Positions 26,086-34,803 are shown, counted from the first letter of the stretch. The stretch is 64,000 nucleotides of DNA from Asticcacaulis sp. SL142 (GCF_026625745.1 NZ_CP113061.1:2009501-2073500), one strand, 5' to 3'. The notes: generated from the sequence alone by a model not told the origin. Program-made: numbers and translations.

Positions 26086-26592
26086 TCACGCCAACGCCAT
26101 CAGTTCATGCCGGATCACCTCAAAGCCTTCATCGGCGTGAGGGGGTTCAAAAAAGCCGCTGACGATGCCGAAATCGCGGCTGGTGGCGGCGAAGTTGTGC
26201 GCGCCGCTGAGGTTACGGGCTTTCAGGCGCTGGCGGCAGACCTCATCAGGCGTGTCGAGAAAATGCAGTTCGTGACCGGCATTGGCATTGACGCAAAGCT
26301 GGCGCATCCAGCGGCGCTGAGTGCGGGTATTGGCCGGAAAATCGAGCACAACCGACAGCCCCGCCCGCAGCATATCCTCGACATGGGGGCCGACCACGTC
26401 ACGCAGCTTGGCCGAATAGAACACATAGTCATCAAGGCTTGAGATCTGGCTCTTATAGAGCCGCGCCAGCCAGGCGTCTTCGCTGATCGCCACCGTATGA
26501 AGCCGGGTGGCAAGCTTCGTCGACAGGGTCGATTTACCGGCGGCGATCTTGCCGCACAGCATGTAAAGTTTCGGCTGGGAATTTAGCGACAT
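26086..26592 (-). CDS. P-loop kinase-like ATP-binding protein (AAA_33 type)
   Basis: The 168-residue protein starts at ATG 26592 behind AAAGGAGCC. Walker A is MLCGKIAAGKSTLSTKLA near the N terminus; SVVLDFPANTRTQRRWMRQL gives a Walker-B-like Asp and an adjacent Arg-rich helix; HFLDTPDEVCRQRLKARN resembles the lid of small nucleotide or sugar kinases. Such AAA_33/zeta-like proteins phosphorylate small molecules, RNA ends or, in toxins, peptidoglycan precursors. No antitoxin-like gene is adjacent, so a toxin role is not supported. Cytoplasmic. Substrate unknown. Confidence 0.75.
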   Translation of the reverse strand: MSLNSQPKLYMLCGKIAAGKSTLSTKLATRLHTVAISEDAWLARLYKSQISSLDDYVFYSAKLRDVVGPHVEDMLRAGLSVVLDFPANTRTQRRWMRQLCVNANAGHELHFLDTPDEVCRQRLKARNLSGAHNFAATSRDFGIVSGFFEPPHADEGFEVIRHELMALA

Positions 26593-26639
26593 GGTGGCTC
26601 CTTTAAGTAGATTGGTACTCAGGAAGCCCGGCATAAAAA

Positions 26640-26660
26640 AACCCGCCTCCTGGGCGGGTT
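26640..26660 (-). terminator. Rho-independent terminator
   Basis: AACCCGCC and GGCGGGTT form an 8-pair stem with a five-base loop and, on the minus strand, a following run of seven T. It ends transcription coming from the DsbA-like gene or from the short ORF at 26688-26753. Confidence 0.88.
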
Positions 26661-26687
26661 GGCGACGGTTCTGACCTCAGACGCGCG

Positions 26688-26753
26688 CTATCCCACCACC
26701 GGTTCGGTGATGATAATAATCGCGGCGGCTACGATGAAAGCGGTCTTGGTCAT
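26688..26753 (-). CDS. Possible 21-codon hydrophobic peptide before a terminator
   Basis: ATG at 26753 opens 21 codons ending in TAG. The peptide reads MTKTAFIVAAAIIII followed by TEPVVG: a short basic start, a solid Ala/Ile core and an acidic turn. The size and shape resemble leader peptides with amino-acid repeats or very small membrane peptides. It sits between the DsbA-like gene stop and a terminator 28 bases further. No clear Shine-Dalgarno site is present, which counts against it. It may be chance. Confidence 0.25.
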   Translation of the reverse strand: MTKTAFIVAAAIIIITEPVVG

Positions 26754-26791
26754 GGCTATCTGATTACAGGCTGTAAGCTGACTTGTCCAGA

Positions 26792-27490
26792 CTATATCGC
26801 ACAACCGTCCGGCCCGCAGGCTTCGCCCTCCGCGGTCTGAGGCGCGATGTCTTTCCATGCGGAATTCAGCGCCTGCGTAAAAGCTTCCGGCGGTTGCGCC
26901 CCGGACAGAGCATAACGGTTATTGAGCACAAAGAATGGCACGCCCTGCGCCCCTTTGGATGTAATAAACTCCTGTTCCTCGCGCACCGTATCGGCATAGC
27001 GGTCGGTTTTCAGAAAGGCGGTCACGGCCTCCGCCTCAAGCCCGACCCCTGCGGCCAGAGTCACCAGCACCGCATCGTCAAACAGCGACTGTTCTTCTGT
27101 AAAATTGGCGCGGTAAAGCCGCTCAATCATCTCGGCCGCCAGACCGTGATCTTCGGCCAGTTTGATCAGGCGGTGAGCCTTGAGCGTATCGCCGTTGAGG
27201 GTACTTTCCAGATGATAATCAAGGCCAACGCTGGCCGCCATCTGAACCACCCGCGCCTGATTTTGAGCGACCTGCTCCGGGGTCATGCGGTATTTCAGTT
27301 GCAGCATGTCTTTGACCGGCGTCACCGGCTGATCGGGCGACAAGCGAAAGGCATGATAATGGACCTCAACCTGATCGCGGCCCGCGAAATCTTTCAGAGC
27401 GATCTCGAACTGGCGCTTACCGATCCAGCAGAACGGACAGATGATATCCGACCAGATATCGATGCGCAGGGTTTGAGGTTTATCGGTCAT
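26792..27490 (-). CDS. DsbA-family thiol oxidoreductase (FrnE-like)
   Basis: The 232-residue protein starts at ATG 27490 (MTDKPQTLRIDIWSDIICPFC) behind AAAGG; the longer upstream frame is not needed. CPFCWIGKRQFEIAL is the active CXXC with the following helix of FrnE/HCCA-isomerase relatives; the inserted helical domain and GVPFFVLNNRYALSGAQPPEAF with the cis-Pro loop follow. It lacks a signal peptide, so it should act in the cytoplasm. The C terminus ends CGPDGCAI, an extra cysteine pair that could be redox active or bind metal. It lies 80 bases after the GH2 gene on the same strand. Confidence 0.87.
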   Translation of the reverse strand: MTDKPQTLRIDIWSDIICPFCWIGKRQFEIALKDFAGRDQVEVHYHAFRLSPDQPVTPVKDMLQLKYRMTPEQVAQNQARVVQMAASVGLDYHLESTLNGDTLKAHRLIKLAEDHGLAAEMIERLYRANFTEEQSLFDDAVLVTLAAGVGLEAEAVTAFLKTDRYADTVREEQEFITSKGAQGVPFFVLNNRYALSGAQPPEAFTQALNSAWKDIAPQTAEGEACGPDGCAI

Positions 27491-27570
27491 GGATGAGCCT
27501 TTCGTTTCCGCACATATGGGCGCGGACTTCTCCCGCGCAAGCAGGCACTTTAAAGTAACCCGCTTACGGT

Positions 27571-29625
27571 TTAGGGCCGGTCGGCCCGTACCAGCGACGG
27601 CACCGGCACCGATAACCGCCACACGACCTTATCGGAGGTCCTGGGGCTTTCAGCCGTGACTTCGTTAATGCCTTCCTTAAGGATGACGGATTTGAAAATC
27701 ACGATCCCACCCACCGGCTTTTGGGTGCCGATGACCGCGCCGTTGAGTTTCAGGGTCACACTTGGCTGATTGCTATAGACCTTAACATCGGTCGAGGCGA
27801 TTTTGCGATCCGTATAGCGGCGTGAGGTAATATAGACCAGCGGGGCCTGCGACCACTGGGCTTTATAGAAGTAAAACCCATCCTTCTTGATCCGGCGATC
27901 ATAGGTGATCAGGCCCTTATCGTTGATGCCCGCCTGCTCGCCTTCGTTGCGGCCATCGGAGGCGGCATCAAAGCCCTGCCAGACGAACTTGCCCCAAATG
28001 AACGGCCGACGCGACAATTCGGCCCAGTTCGCTTCGTGGTACAGGGTCTGATACTGCTCAGGGTGCCAGCCGGAGCTGGGGTCCGTCCGCCCTGCCGGAT
28101 ACTGCTGATGCGAAGCACTGCCGCCCGCGCCATATTCGGTAACCGCGAACGGCTTTTCCGGAAAAGCCTTGTGGAACCCATCGGCCCAGGTGCCCATTTT
28201 CGCAAAGTCATCAGCATACCAGCCGAAATAGCGGTTAAAGCCGATCAACTGGCTTTGCATCGCCTTGGGGTCATTATCGGCCTGACAGCAGTGGGCATAG
28301 ATCGTCGGGCGGCTGTCGTCTTCTTCGATGGCGACATTATTCAGCTCCATCAGGATGTTGGCCACATGGGATTCGGTCGCATAGACCTCATTGCCAATCC
28401 CCCAGGCGATGACGCTGGGATGGTTGATATTCTGGCGAATCAACTCACGCACCTGCTGAGCGGCATTGGCGCGGAAGGCTTGGGTGTCGGCCACCAAGCT
28501 GTTGATCGGAACCTCGGTCAGGATCAAAATCCCGCGCCGGTCGGCCTCCTCATAGGCGCGTTGAGCGTGGGGATAATGAACCAGCCGCACCCCGGTCACG
28601 CCCAGTTCATCCAGCATATCAAAGTCTTCGGAAATGTCGGTGTTGCTCATGGCAGCCCCGACACCGGCGCGGCTGGCGTGAAGATTAACACCATGCACCG
28701 CATAGGGCTGACCGTTGAGCAGCAGGCCGCGGTTGGCGTCAAATTCAACCGTGCGCACCCCGAACGGAGTCACGACCCGATCGAGCAGGCCGCGATCTTC
28801 GGACACTTCGGTGACGACATTATAGAGGTGCGGATCGACGCGGCCATTCCACAGTCTGGGCCTGACGATGATGCCTGCCTGGGTTAGTTGCAGGGCCTGT
28901 CCTGCCCGCAGGCGCGCACCTTTGGATAGCGCCAGCACCTCACGGCCTTCGCTGAAGACGCGGGTGCGGATGGTCAGATTGGCCGTGCCTTTGCGGCTGT
29001 TGCGTAAGCTTGTGACGATGTTCAATTCCGCTTCACGCCGCGTATTGAGCGTGGCGGTCACCGCCACCCCCGGCGATCCATGATCAAGCAGGTCAAATCC
29101 GGCATCGCTTGTTTGTATCAGTGACACGCCGCGATAGAGCCCACCGAAGATAGTGAAATCCCCGCCCAGCGGCGCGATGTGCGGCCAGGCGGCATTATCG
29201 ACCCGCACCGCAATCAGGTTAGAGCCCGCCTTAACCGCCGGCGTGATATCAAACCGGAAGGTCGAATAGCCGCCATCATGACGGCCGATGCGCACGCCAT
29301 TGACCCATACTTCGGTGACCAGTGCCGCCCCATCAAATTGCAGATAGAGCCGGTCGCGCGCGGTCAGGGCTTTGAGATCAAGCGCTCTGCGATACCACCC
29401 GGGCCCGCGGTAATAACTGCCGCCATCGGCGCCATCACCGGCATTGAAAGTGTTTGGCAAGGTGACCTTAAGCCATGTTTTATCGTCAAACCCGGCAGCT
29501 GACGCGGCGGGAATGTCCTCGCGCTTGAACAGCCAGCCCGCATTGAGCGAAGACGTCTGACGCGCCTCAGCGGCAGGCACCATGATAGTCAAAACGGCCA
29601 TCAGGGCCAGCAGGATCGCGCGCAT
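27571..29625 (-). CDS. Secreted glycoside hydrolase family 2 enzyme (beta-galactosidase/glucuronidase type)
   Basis: The 684-residue protein has a signal peptide (ILLALMAVLTIMVPAAEA). The GH2 order is seen: a jelly-roll sugar-binding domain (LQFDGAALVTEVWVNGVRIGRHDGGYS), an immunoglobulin-like sandwich, then a TIM barrel from about residue 300 with the acid/base Glu in VIAWGIGNEVY and the nucleophile Glu in FAVTEYGAGG. A further beta domain follows (SNQPSVTLKLNGAVIG). At under 700 residues it is of the short GH2 type. It should act on beta-linked galactose, mannose or uronic residues of plant polysaccharides; the sugar is not decided by sequence. It diverges from the deacetylase gene. Confidence 0.87.
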   Translation of the reverse strand: MRAILLALMAVLTIMVPAAEARQTSSLNAGWLFKREDIPAASAAGFDDKTWLKVTLPNTFNAGDGADGGSYYRGPGWYRRALDLKALTARDRLYLQFDGAALVTEVWVNGVRIGRHDGGYSTFRFDITPAVKAGSNLIAVRVDNAAWPHIAPLGGDFTIFGGLYRGVSLIQTSDAGFDLLDHGSPGVAVTATLNTRREAELNIVTSLRNSRKGTANLTIRTRVFSEGREVLALSKGARLRAGQALQLTQAGIIVRPRLWNGRVDPHLYNVVTEVSEDRGLLDRVVTPFGVRTVEFDANRGLLLNGQPYAVHGVNLHASRAGVGAAMSNTDISEDFDMLDELGVTGVRLVHYPHAQRAYEEADRRGILILTEVPINSLVADTQAFRANAAQQVRELIRQNINHPSVIAWGIGNEVYATESHVANILMELNNVAIEEDDSRPTIYAHCCQADNDPKAMQSQLIGFNRYFGWYADDFAKMGTWADGFHKAFPEKPFAVTEYGAGGSASHQQYPAGRTDPSSGWHPEQYQTLYHEANWAELSRRPFIWGKFVWQGFDAASDGRNEGEQAGINDKGLITYDRRIKKDGFYFYKAQWSQAPLVYITSRRYTDRKIASTDVKVYSNQPSVTLKLNGAVIGTQKPVGGIVIFKSVILKEGINEVTAESPRTSDKVVWRLSVPVPSLVRADRP

Positions 29626-29767
29626 TCCGTTCCCTCACATCTATAGTACGGTTGTAAAGGGCAGGGCTTCCAAGTCAACCGACCCAAATTTTTCACAGCT
29701 CCCTCTGGTCGTTAGGGGCCTTTGCGGGCATAAAGATGACCACATAAAAATAAAACGGGGAAGTCTA

Positions 29768-30496
29768 ATGAAATGCTCGGTTTTAGCGCTCAGCGCTGTG
29801 CTGATGGCCAGCGCGAGCCACGCCTATGCCTGCGGGACTGATGCGATGGGCACCGCCCGCACGCTTAACATCTCAGGCTATAAAGGGCAGGCCTATGGCA
29901 CCGCCCAGCATGGCCCTTTAGCCCTGGCGAAAGATGAAGCCGTTATTACCTTTGACGACGGCCCGCGCCCGGAAACGACGCCGCGCGTGCTGGCGGCGTT
30001 AAAAGACCAGTGCGTCAAGGCGACATTTTTCATGCAGGGCAATAATCTGACCGCCTATCCCGATCTGGCCCGGCAGGTGGTCGCAGACGGCCACAGCGTC
30101 GGTTTGCACAGCTATAAGCACGACGCCATGAATCAATTACCGCCCGCTGATCAGATCAAGGACTTTGATGCCACCCGCGATGCAGCGGCCAAGGTTCTGG
30201 GGGCTAAGGCCGCGCCATTTTACCGGTTTCCATACCTGGGGGAGACGCCGGATCTGATGAACGCGCTCAAGGTCAGCGGCTACACGGTCTTTTCGATCGA
30301 TGCCGCCGCCGATGACTGGCTCCCCGATGAGACGCCCCAAACGGTCACTGACCGGCTGATGAAAAATCTGGAGGGCAAGGGCGGCATTATTTTGCTGCAC
30401 GATGCACAAGAGGTTACCGCTCAGGCCATGCCGCTGATCCTGAAAACCCTGAAAGACAAGGGCTATAAGGTGGTTCATATCGAACCGGCTCGGTAA
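29768..30496 (+). CDS. Secreted polysaccharide deacetylase (NodB homology domain)
   Basis: The 242-residue protein starts at ATG 29768 behind GGGGAAG; the longer frame upstream is non-coding. A signal peptide (LALSAVLMASASHAYA) leads to the NodB domain: AVITFDDGPRPETTPRVL holds the catalytic Asp and metal Asp, HSVGLHSYKHDAM the two metal His, and APFYRFPYLGETPDLM motif 3; GGIILLHDAQEVTAQAMP gives the late His. It is a zinc-dependent carbohydrate esterase that removes N- or O-acetyl groups from chitin-like, peptidoglycan or xylan chains. Location near GH2 and other esterases favours plant-polymer deacetylation but does not prove it. Confidence 0.88.
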   Translation: MKCSVLALSAVLMASASHAYACGTDAMGTARTLNISGYKGQAYGTAQHGPLALAKDEAVITFDDGPRPETTPRVLAALKDQCVKATFFMQGNNLTAYPDLARQVVADGHSVGLHSYKHDAMNQLPPADQIKDFDATRDAAAKVLGAKAAPFYRFPYLGETPDLMNALKVSGYTVFSIDAAADDWLPDETPQTVTDRLMKNLEGKGGIILLHDAQEVTAQAMPLILKTLKDKGYKVVHIEPAR

Positions 30497-30533
30497 TCGC
30501 ACAGCTTGCTTTTAGGTCTGGACATCAAGAAAA

Positions 30534-30592
30534 TGTTATAATATAACACAAACAAAGGACGCCCGCGCCCTTGAAAAAAGTTATGCTATAAC
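30534..30592. promoter_or_regulatory. Two Zur-like boxes upstream of the MerC-domain gene
   Basis: TGTTATAATATAACA at 30534-30548 is an exact dyad of the form known for the zinc repressor Zur (GTTATA-N-TATAAC). A second, looser copy, GTTATGCTATAAC, lies at 30580-30592. Both precede the MerC-domain gene that starts at 30689. Control by a Zur homolog under zinc limitation is the natural inference. Confidence 0.65.
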
Positions 30593-30609
30593 ATATGTGC
30601 ATCGGTACG

Positions 30610-30660
30610 GAGCGCATCCCAAAAAGTGTACTGCGGTTTTTGGACAAAGATGCGCGCCAG
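30610..30660 (+). repeat. Dispersed AGCGCATCC...GATGCGC repeat, copy 2
   Basis: GAGCGCATCCCAAAAAGTG, then TACTGCGGTTTTTGGACAAAGATGCGCGCCAG, matches the copies at 12510-12560 and 42669-42716. Here it is placed between the Zur-like boxes and the MerC-domain gene, so it should be part of the 5' untranslated RNA. Confidence 0.75.
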
Positions 30661-30688
30661 AAAAACAAGTCAAGGAAACACCTCCCTC

Positions 30689-31075
30689 ATGGGTCAGAGC
30701 CATTTTCACAAACCGACGACGCAGATGCTGGACGCCGCTTCCATCGGCCTGTCGGGCCTGTGTCTGGCGCACTGCCTGATCCTGCCGGTTCTGGCGGCGG
30801 GCCTGCCGGTGTTTGGTCAGTTCAGCGAAAGCGAGCTGATCCATCAGGTACTGGTGCTGATTGCGGCCCCGTTAAGCGTCTGGGCTTTCTGGCGCTCCGG
30901 CGGCTGGCGCGATTACCGCATCTCCGGCTTTGGCGGACTGGGCATTTTCCTGCTGGGGATCGCGGCCTTTTATCCGCCGCTCCTGCCTTATGAAGCGCCA
31001 CTGAGCATAGTGGGTGCGCTCATGCTTGCCGCCGCACACCTGATCAACGCCACCCGTAAAAAGGCTTTGCTTTAG
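30689..31075 (+). CDS. MerC-domain membrane protein, probable metal transporter
   Basis: The 128-residue protein starts at ATG 30689 behind AAGGAAA. It has four membrane segments; the first contains the MerC pattern IGLSGLCLAHCLILPVLAAG with a Cys-Leu-Ala-His-Cys pair that could bind a metal ion. The N terminus has two His (SHFHKPT). In mercury operons MerC moves Hg(II) inward, but no merR, merA, merT or merP is nearby, and two Zur-like boxes lie upstream. A zinc uptake or handling role is therefore more likely than mercury resistance; this is inference. The next gene starts almost immediately and may be co-transcribed. Confidence 0.78.
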   Translation: MGQSHFHKPTTQMLDAASIGLSGLCLAHCLILPVLAAGLPVFGQFSESELIHQVLVLIAAPLSVWAFWRSGGWRDYRISGFGGLGIFLLGIAAFYPPLLPYEAPLSIVGALMLAAAHLINATRKKALL

Positions 31076-31111
31076 GGGATAGGCCTCTTGTTTTCAGGCG
31101 CTCAAGATTCT

Positions 31112-31435
31112 ATGACCTCAGCCATGATCAGACATATAGTCATGTTTAGCTGTAAGGACGGGATCGACCGTCTGACGGTCCAAAAGGGTTTGAGTATCCT
31201 CACCCAGATTCCTCATGCTTCTAAGCTTGAGATCGCCCTCAATGAAAAGGTCGATCAGTTGGGGAATGTCGTCGATGTGGTGGTTTACGGCGAATTTGCC
31301 GATCAGGCCGCGCTTGATGCCTACAAAGCCGATCCGCTCTATCAGCAATCGATCGATATCGTCCGCCCGATCCGCGAAATGCGCGTCGCCGCCGACTACG
31401 ACACTACCCACGCTGCTACCGAAACCCTTGCTTAA
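31112..31435 (+). CDS. Dabb family stress-responsive alpha/beta-barrel protein
   Basis: The product of about 107 residues has the dimeric alpha/beta-barrel ferredoxin-like pattern: MIRHIVMFSCKDGID at the start, LDAYKADPLYQQSIDIVRPI at the end. Family members are small and often of unknown catalytic role. The start is not settled: TTG at 31088 has AGGGG nine bases before it, while ATG 31112 and ATG 31124 give a standard N terminus with no clear RBS. It follows the MerC-domain gene by 12 to 36 bases, so the pair may form a Zur-controlled unit. Confidence 0.75.
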   Translation: MTSAMIRHIVMFSCKDGIDRLTVQKGLSILTQIPHASKLEIALNEKVDQLGNVVDVVVYGEFADQAALDAYKADPLYQQSIDIVRPIREMRVAADYDTTHAATETLA

Positions 31436-31489
31436 GGTCTGTTTATAGATTTAGGCTGCCCCAAAACTATAATTCGGGGAGCTTAATTC

Positions 31490-32341
31490 ATGTTCAGAAC
31501 CGCCATCGCGTTCGCCCTGTGGGCGGGCCTTGCCTTAAGCGCGCAGGCCCAAACCGTCACCCATCTATGGTCAAACGGCGCGCCGGGATTTGAAGCCCTG
31601 AAAGACGAGCCCGAAAAAGCCGCCGACTGGTGGGTGCGCGGCGTCCATAATCCTTCGGTCACAGTCTATGCCCCCGATCCGGCCCACCATAGCCGCACCG
31701 CCATCATTGTCGTCCCCGGCGGCGGCCATGAAAATCTGGTGTTCAATTCCGAAGGGATTAAGCCCGCCAAATATCTGCAAGGGCTGGGCGTCACCGCCTT
31801 TGCGTTGAAATACCGGCTGGGGCGCGAAGACAACGGCAAAGCTGACTACGACATAGAGGCCCATGGGGCGGCGGATCTGAGGCGCGTCATCCGCTATGTC
31901 CGCGCCCATGCCACGGACTACGGCATTGATCCCAACCGCATCGGGGTAATGGGCTTTTCCGCCGGGGGCGAACTGGTCCACATGGTCAGTTTTTCAGGCT
32001 TTTACGGCAATCTTAAAGCCGCCGATCCGGTGGAGCGGATCAGCGCCCGGCCCGATTTCATTATCGAAATCTATTCCGGTCCGCTGGGGTTGCCCACAAA
32101 GCTTGATACCGCCCCGCCGCCCGCGTTTCTTCTGACTGCCTATGATGACAAAGGCCCGGTTAAAACCTTCAACACCCTGCTTGATCTTTATTCACCCTAC
32201 GATGTGCCGGTTGAGCTGCATTATTTCGCCCGCGGCAGCCATGCCTTTAATATGGGTGACCGGTCATCGCTTAAATCCGTCCATGACTGGCCCGCGCGGT
32301 TGCGCGACTGGTTAAGCGATAGTGGTTATATTAAACCGTAG
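31490..32341 (+). CDS. Secreted alpha/beta hydrolase, acetyl-xylan-esterase/BD-FAE-like
   Basis: The 283-residue protein has a signal peptide (AIAFALWAGLALSAQA). The alpha/beta hydrolase core shows an oxyanion-hole HGG-like VVPGGGHENLVF, the nucleophile Ser in GVMGFSAGGELVHMV, an Asp in FLLTAYDDKGPVKTF and His in ARGSHAFNMGD. Such enzymes deacetylate or de-esterify xylan and related polymers. Placed near GH2, deacetylase and other carbohydrate enzymes, it likely takes part in plant cell-wall breakdown in the periplasm. RBS GGGGAGC lies before the ATG. Precise substrate unknown. Confidence 0.82.
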   Translation: MFRTAIAFALWAGLALSAQAQTVTHLWSNGAPGFEALKDEPEKAADWWVRGVHNPSVTVYAPDPAHHSRTAIIVVPGGGHENLVFNSEGIKPAKYLQGLGVTAFALKYRLGREDNGKADYDIEAHGAADLRRVIRYVRAHATDYGIDPNRIGVMGFSAGGELVHMVSFSGFYGNLKAADPVERISARPDFIIEIYSGPLGLPTKLDTAPPPAFLLTAYDDKGPVKTFNTLLDLYSPYDVPVELHYFARGSHAFNMGDRSSLKSVHDWPARLRDWLSDSGYIKP

Positions 32342-32417
32342 CTTTTAGGCGCTACAGTCTTACATAACTACCAAACGAGCCCTTGCCTTTTCCAAGAGGC
32401 ACAACCATAAAAAGGGT

Positions 32418-32951
32418 ATGAGCCAGAGCATGTCCCTTCCCCCTTACAAAATTACCTTCCAGGAATATGCGCATTTCCAGTTGGTATTTGTCTTACGTTA
32501 TTACAGGAAGTGGACGTCATGGCTTATTTTTTTGCCGCTACCGCTGGGAGTGGCTGCCATCAGCTATTCAGTAGCTAGCGATCTGAATTTCGGAATACGT
32601 TTGGTTTTAAGTTTTTTAGTATTTATCTTAGTTTTGATAGCCGCTGCCTTTATAACTCAAGTCTTATGTATGGCCTCGGGTTTGTTGACGTTCAAAACAA
32701 CACACTTTGCCAAAGGAGCAATGCATGTAAGCCTGACAGATGATCAGTTGATTTCATCCCTGATGGATCAGGAAGTTCGTTACAAATGGAGCAGCTTGCA
32801 TAATGTTACTGAATCTAAAAAGGTGATCTTTGTATTCCCAGATCGATACTCATCCATACTGATCCCAAAGCGAATTTTCACATCACCTGCGGAAGCCAAT
32901 ACATTCCTTGATGATATTCGCGAGCGCTGGCAGAAATCAAAAGCAAAATGA
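32418..32951 (+). CDS. YcxB family membrane protein
   Basis: The 177-residue protein has two adjacent membrane segments (WLIFLPLPLGVAAISYSVA and LVLSFLVFILVLIAAAFI) followed by a cytoplasmic YcxB-like domain: HVSLTDDQLISSLMDQEVRY, WSSLHNVTESKKVIFVFP and SILIPKRIFTSPAEANTF. Proteins of this type are widespread and uncharacterised. It is somewhat AT-richer than its neighbours. It ends 12 bases before the convergent sdaA stop codon, with no clear hairpin between. Confidence 0.78.
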   Translation: MSQSMSLPPYKITFQEYAHFQLVFVLRYYRKWTSWLIFLPLPLGVAAISYSVASDLNFGIRLVLSFLVFILVLIAAAFITQVLCMASGLLTFKTTHFAKGAMHVSLTDDQLISSLMDQEVRYKWSSLHNVTESKKVIFVFPDRYSSILIPKRIFTSPAEANTFLDDIRERWQKSKAK

Positions 32952-32963
32952 ATTGGCTTCGCG

Positions 32964-34358
32964 CTAACACTCGACCACATTGACGGCCAGGCCGCCTTGT
33001 GAGGTTTCCTTATATTTTGACGACATATCGAGGCCGGTCTGGCGCATGGTCTCGATGACCTGATCGAGCGTAACCTTATGTTCGCTATGGTCGCGCAAGG
33101 ACAGGCGCGCGGCATTGGCGGCCTTAACCGCGCCGATGGCATTGCGTTCAATGCACGGGATCTGCACCAGGCCGCCGACCGGATCGCAGGTCAGGCCCAG
33201 ATTATGCTCCATGCCGATCTCAGCCGCGTGTTCGATCTGGGCCGCCGTGCCGCCCCATACCGCGCACAGCCCCGCCGCCCCCATGGAACAGGCGACCCCG
33301 ACCTCACCCTGACAGCCCATTTCAGCACCGGATAACGACGCGCGCTGCTTATATATCATGCCGATCCCCGCCGCCGTCAGCAGGAACCGCCCGATCTTAC
33401 CGTCCGCCTTCGTATCCTCATCGATCCAGCCATCTTGCGCGCAGTAATAGCGGATCAGGGCCGGGATAATCCCCGCCGCGCCATTAGTAGGGGCCGTGAC
33501 CACCCGGCCTCCGGCGGCGTTTTCCTCGTTCACCGCCATCGCAAACACGTTGAGCCAGTCAAACAGCCGCTCAGATTCCTGATTATGGCTCTCACTCGTC
33601 AAGGTCTCATAAAGGCTTGAGGCGCGCCTGCGCACACTCAGGCCCCCCGGCAAAATACCTTCAATCCGCAATCCCCGATCAATCGACCCGTCCATAGCGT
33701 CCCAGATGCGCTTAAGCCCGGCATCGGTCTCAGCGCGTGGACGTTTGGCATCTTCGTTGACCAACACCACGTCATAGACATTGATGCCATGCTGCGCGCA
33801 ATGTTCCAGCAATTGCGCCGCCGAGCCAAACGGCAAAGCGCCCTTACCCGCAATCCCGATCAGGTCGTTTTCAGGGGGCCGCGATAACTGCTCACTTGAG
33901 GCGATAAACCCGCCGCCGACCGAATAGAAGGTGCGCTCGAAAATCACCACGCCGACCGCATCGTAAAGTCGCACACACAGGCCGTTGGGGTGCAGGCGCG
34001 GGACTATATCGCCGCGAAAATCGACATCTTGGCGGAAATTGAACGGCACCACCGGCCCATTGTGCAGGGCGATTTCGGTGGCGGTTTTAAGCTGAAGAAA
34101 GGTCGCTTCGGCCCAGTCGGGATCGACCGTATCGGGTTCCGCGCCCAATAGCCCAAGCACCGCCGCCTTATCTGAGCCGTGGCCTATGCCGGTCAGGGCC
34201 AGTGAGCCCTGAAGCTCGATACGCACGCGGGCCGCTTTGCTAAGCACACCAGCCGCCGCCGCATCCGCCAGCGCGCGCGTGGAGATGCGCATGGGGCCAA
34301 CGGTGTGTGAACTGGAGGGGCCGATGCCGATCTTGAAGATATCGAGAACGCTTAACAT
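32964..34358 (-). CDS. sdaA: L-serine ammonia-lyase, iron-sulphur type
   Basis: The 464-residue protein starts [20 protein letters not shown], the signature of the bacterial one-subunit L-serine dehydratases. The alpha part has [19 protein letters not shown] and [19 protein letters not shown], which hold the cysteines that bind a [4Fe-4S] cluster, and the beta part is at the N terminus. It converts L-serine to pyruvate and ammonia in the cytoplasm. An Rrf2-type regulator gene lies 19 bases upstream on the same strand, so an operon is likely and cluster status may be sensed. Confidence 0.93.
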   Translation of the reverse strand: MLSVLDIFKIGIGPSSSHTVGPMRISTRALADAAAAGVLSKAARVRIELQGSLALTGIGHGSDKAAVLGLLGAEPDTVDPDWAEATFLQLKTATEIALHNGPVVPFNFRQDVDFRGDIVPRLHPNGLCVRLYDAVGVVIFERTFYSVGGGFIASSEQLSRPPENDLIGIAGKGALPFGSAAQLLEHCAQHGINVYDVVLVNEDAKRPRAETDAGLKRIWDAMDGSIDRGLRIEGILPGGLSVRRRASSLYETLTSESHNQESERLFDWLNVFAMAVNEENAAGGRVVTAPTNGAAGIIPALIRYYCAQDGWIDEDTKADGKIGRFLLTAAGIGMIYKQRASLSGAEMGCQGEVGVACSMGAAGLCAVWGGTAAQIEHAAEIGMEHNLGLTCDPVGGLVQIPCIERNAIGAVKAANAARLSLRDHSEHKVTLDQVIETMRQTGLDMSSKYKETSQGGLAVNVVEC

Positions 34359-34377
34359 AGGCAGACCCTAATGAAAC

Positions 34378-34803
34378 TTATGATACAGGTAAATTCGGTA
34401 TGGGCCGAGCAATCGTTGCCCCTTCTAGCACGCGCGCCACCGCGTCACGGGCAGAGACCAGAATATTGCGCAACTGGCAATCTTCGGGGGTCGGGCAATC
34501 CTCGCACTCCGCATAGGCGGTGCGGCTGGCGCAGGTCGTCAGCGCCAGCGGTCCGTCGACCAGACGGATTAGATCAGCAATGGAAATCAGATCGGCGGGC
34601 TTAGCCAAGGCATAGCCGCCGGAACGTCCGCGACGCGAAATCAGCAGCCCTTCGCGGCGCAATTCCAGCAATATGCCTTCAAGGAAATGCAGCGGCGCCT
34701 TGATGCGCTCGGCCAGTTCCCCGGCCTGCAAGGTTTCACCCGCCGGCGCCTTGGCCAATTCCTGCATGGCGCGGATGGTGTATTTGGCTCGCTGGGACAA
34801 CAT
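34378..34803 (-). CDS. Rrf2 family transcriptional regulator with four-cysteine motif
   Basis: The 141-residue protein begins MLSQRAKYTIRAMQELAKA, a standard Rrf2 winged-helix start, with LHFLEGILLELRREGLL as recognition region and GRSGGYALAKPADLISI as wing. Near the end it has C-x8-C-x2-C-x5-C (TTCASRTAYAECEDCPTPEDC taken as two parts), suitable to bind an iron-sulphur cluster as in IscR, NsrR or RirA. It is first in a likely two-gene operon with sdaA. It probably senses iron, cluster or redox state; the signal is not readable from sequence. Confidence 0.85.
   Translation of the reverse strand: MLSQRAKYTIRAMQELAKAPAGETLQAGELAERIKAPLHFLEGILLELRREGLLISRRGRSGGYALAKPADLISIADLIRLVDGPLALTTCASRTAYAECEDCPTPEDCQLRNILVSARDAVARVLEGATIARPIPNLPVS

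Noticed and set aside
26086-26592. Zeta-toxin reading of the P-loop protein
   Set aside because: No antitoxin-like small gene is adjacent, and the fold features are common to harmless small kinases.
30689-31075. Mercury resistance operon
   Set aside because: No merR, merA, merP or merT is present and the upstream sites fit Zur rather than MerR.
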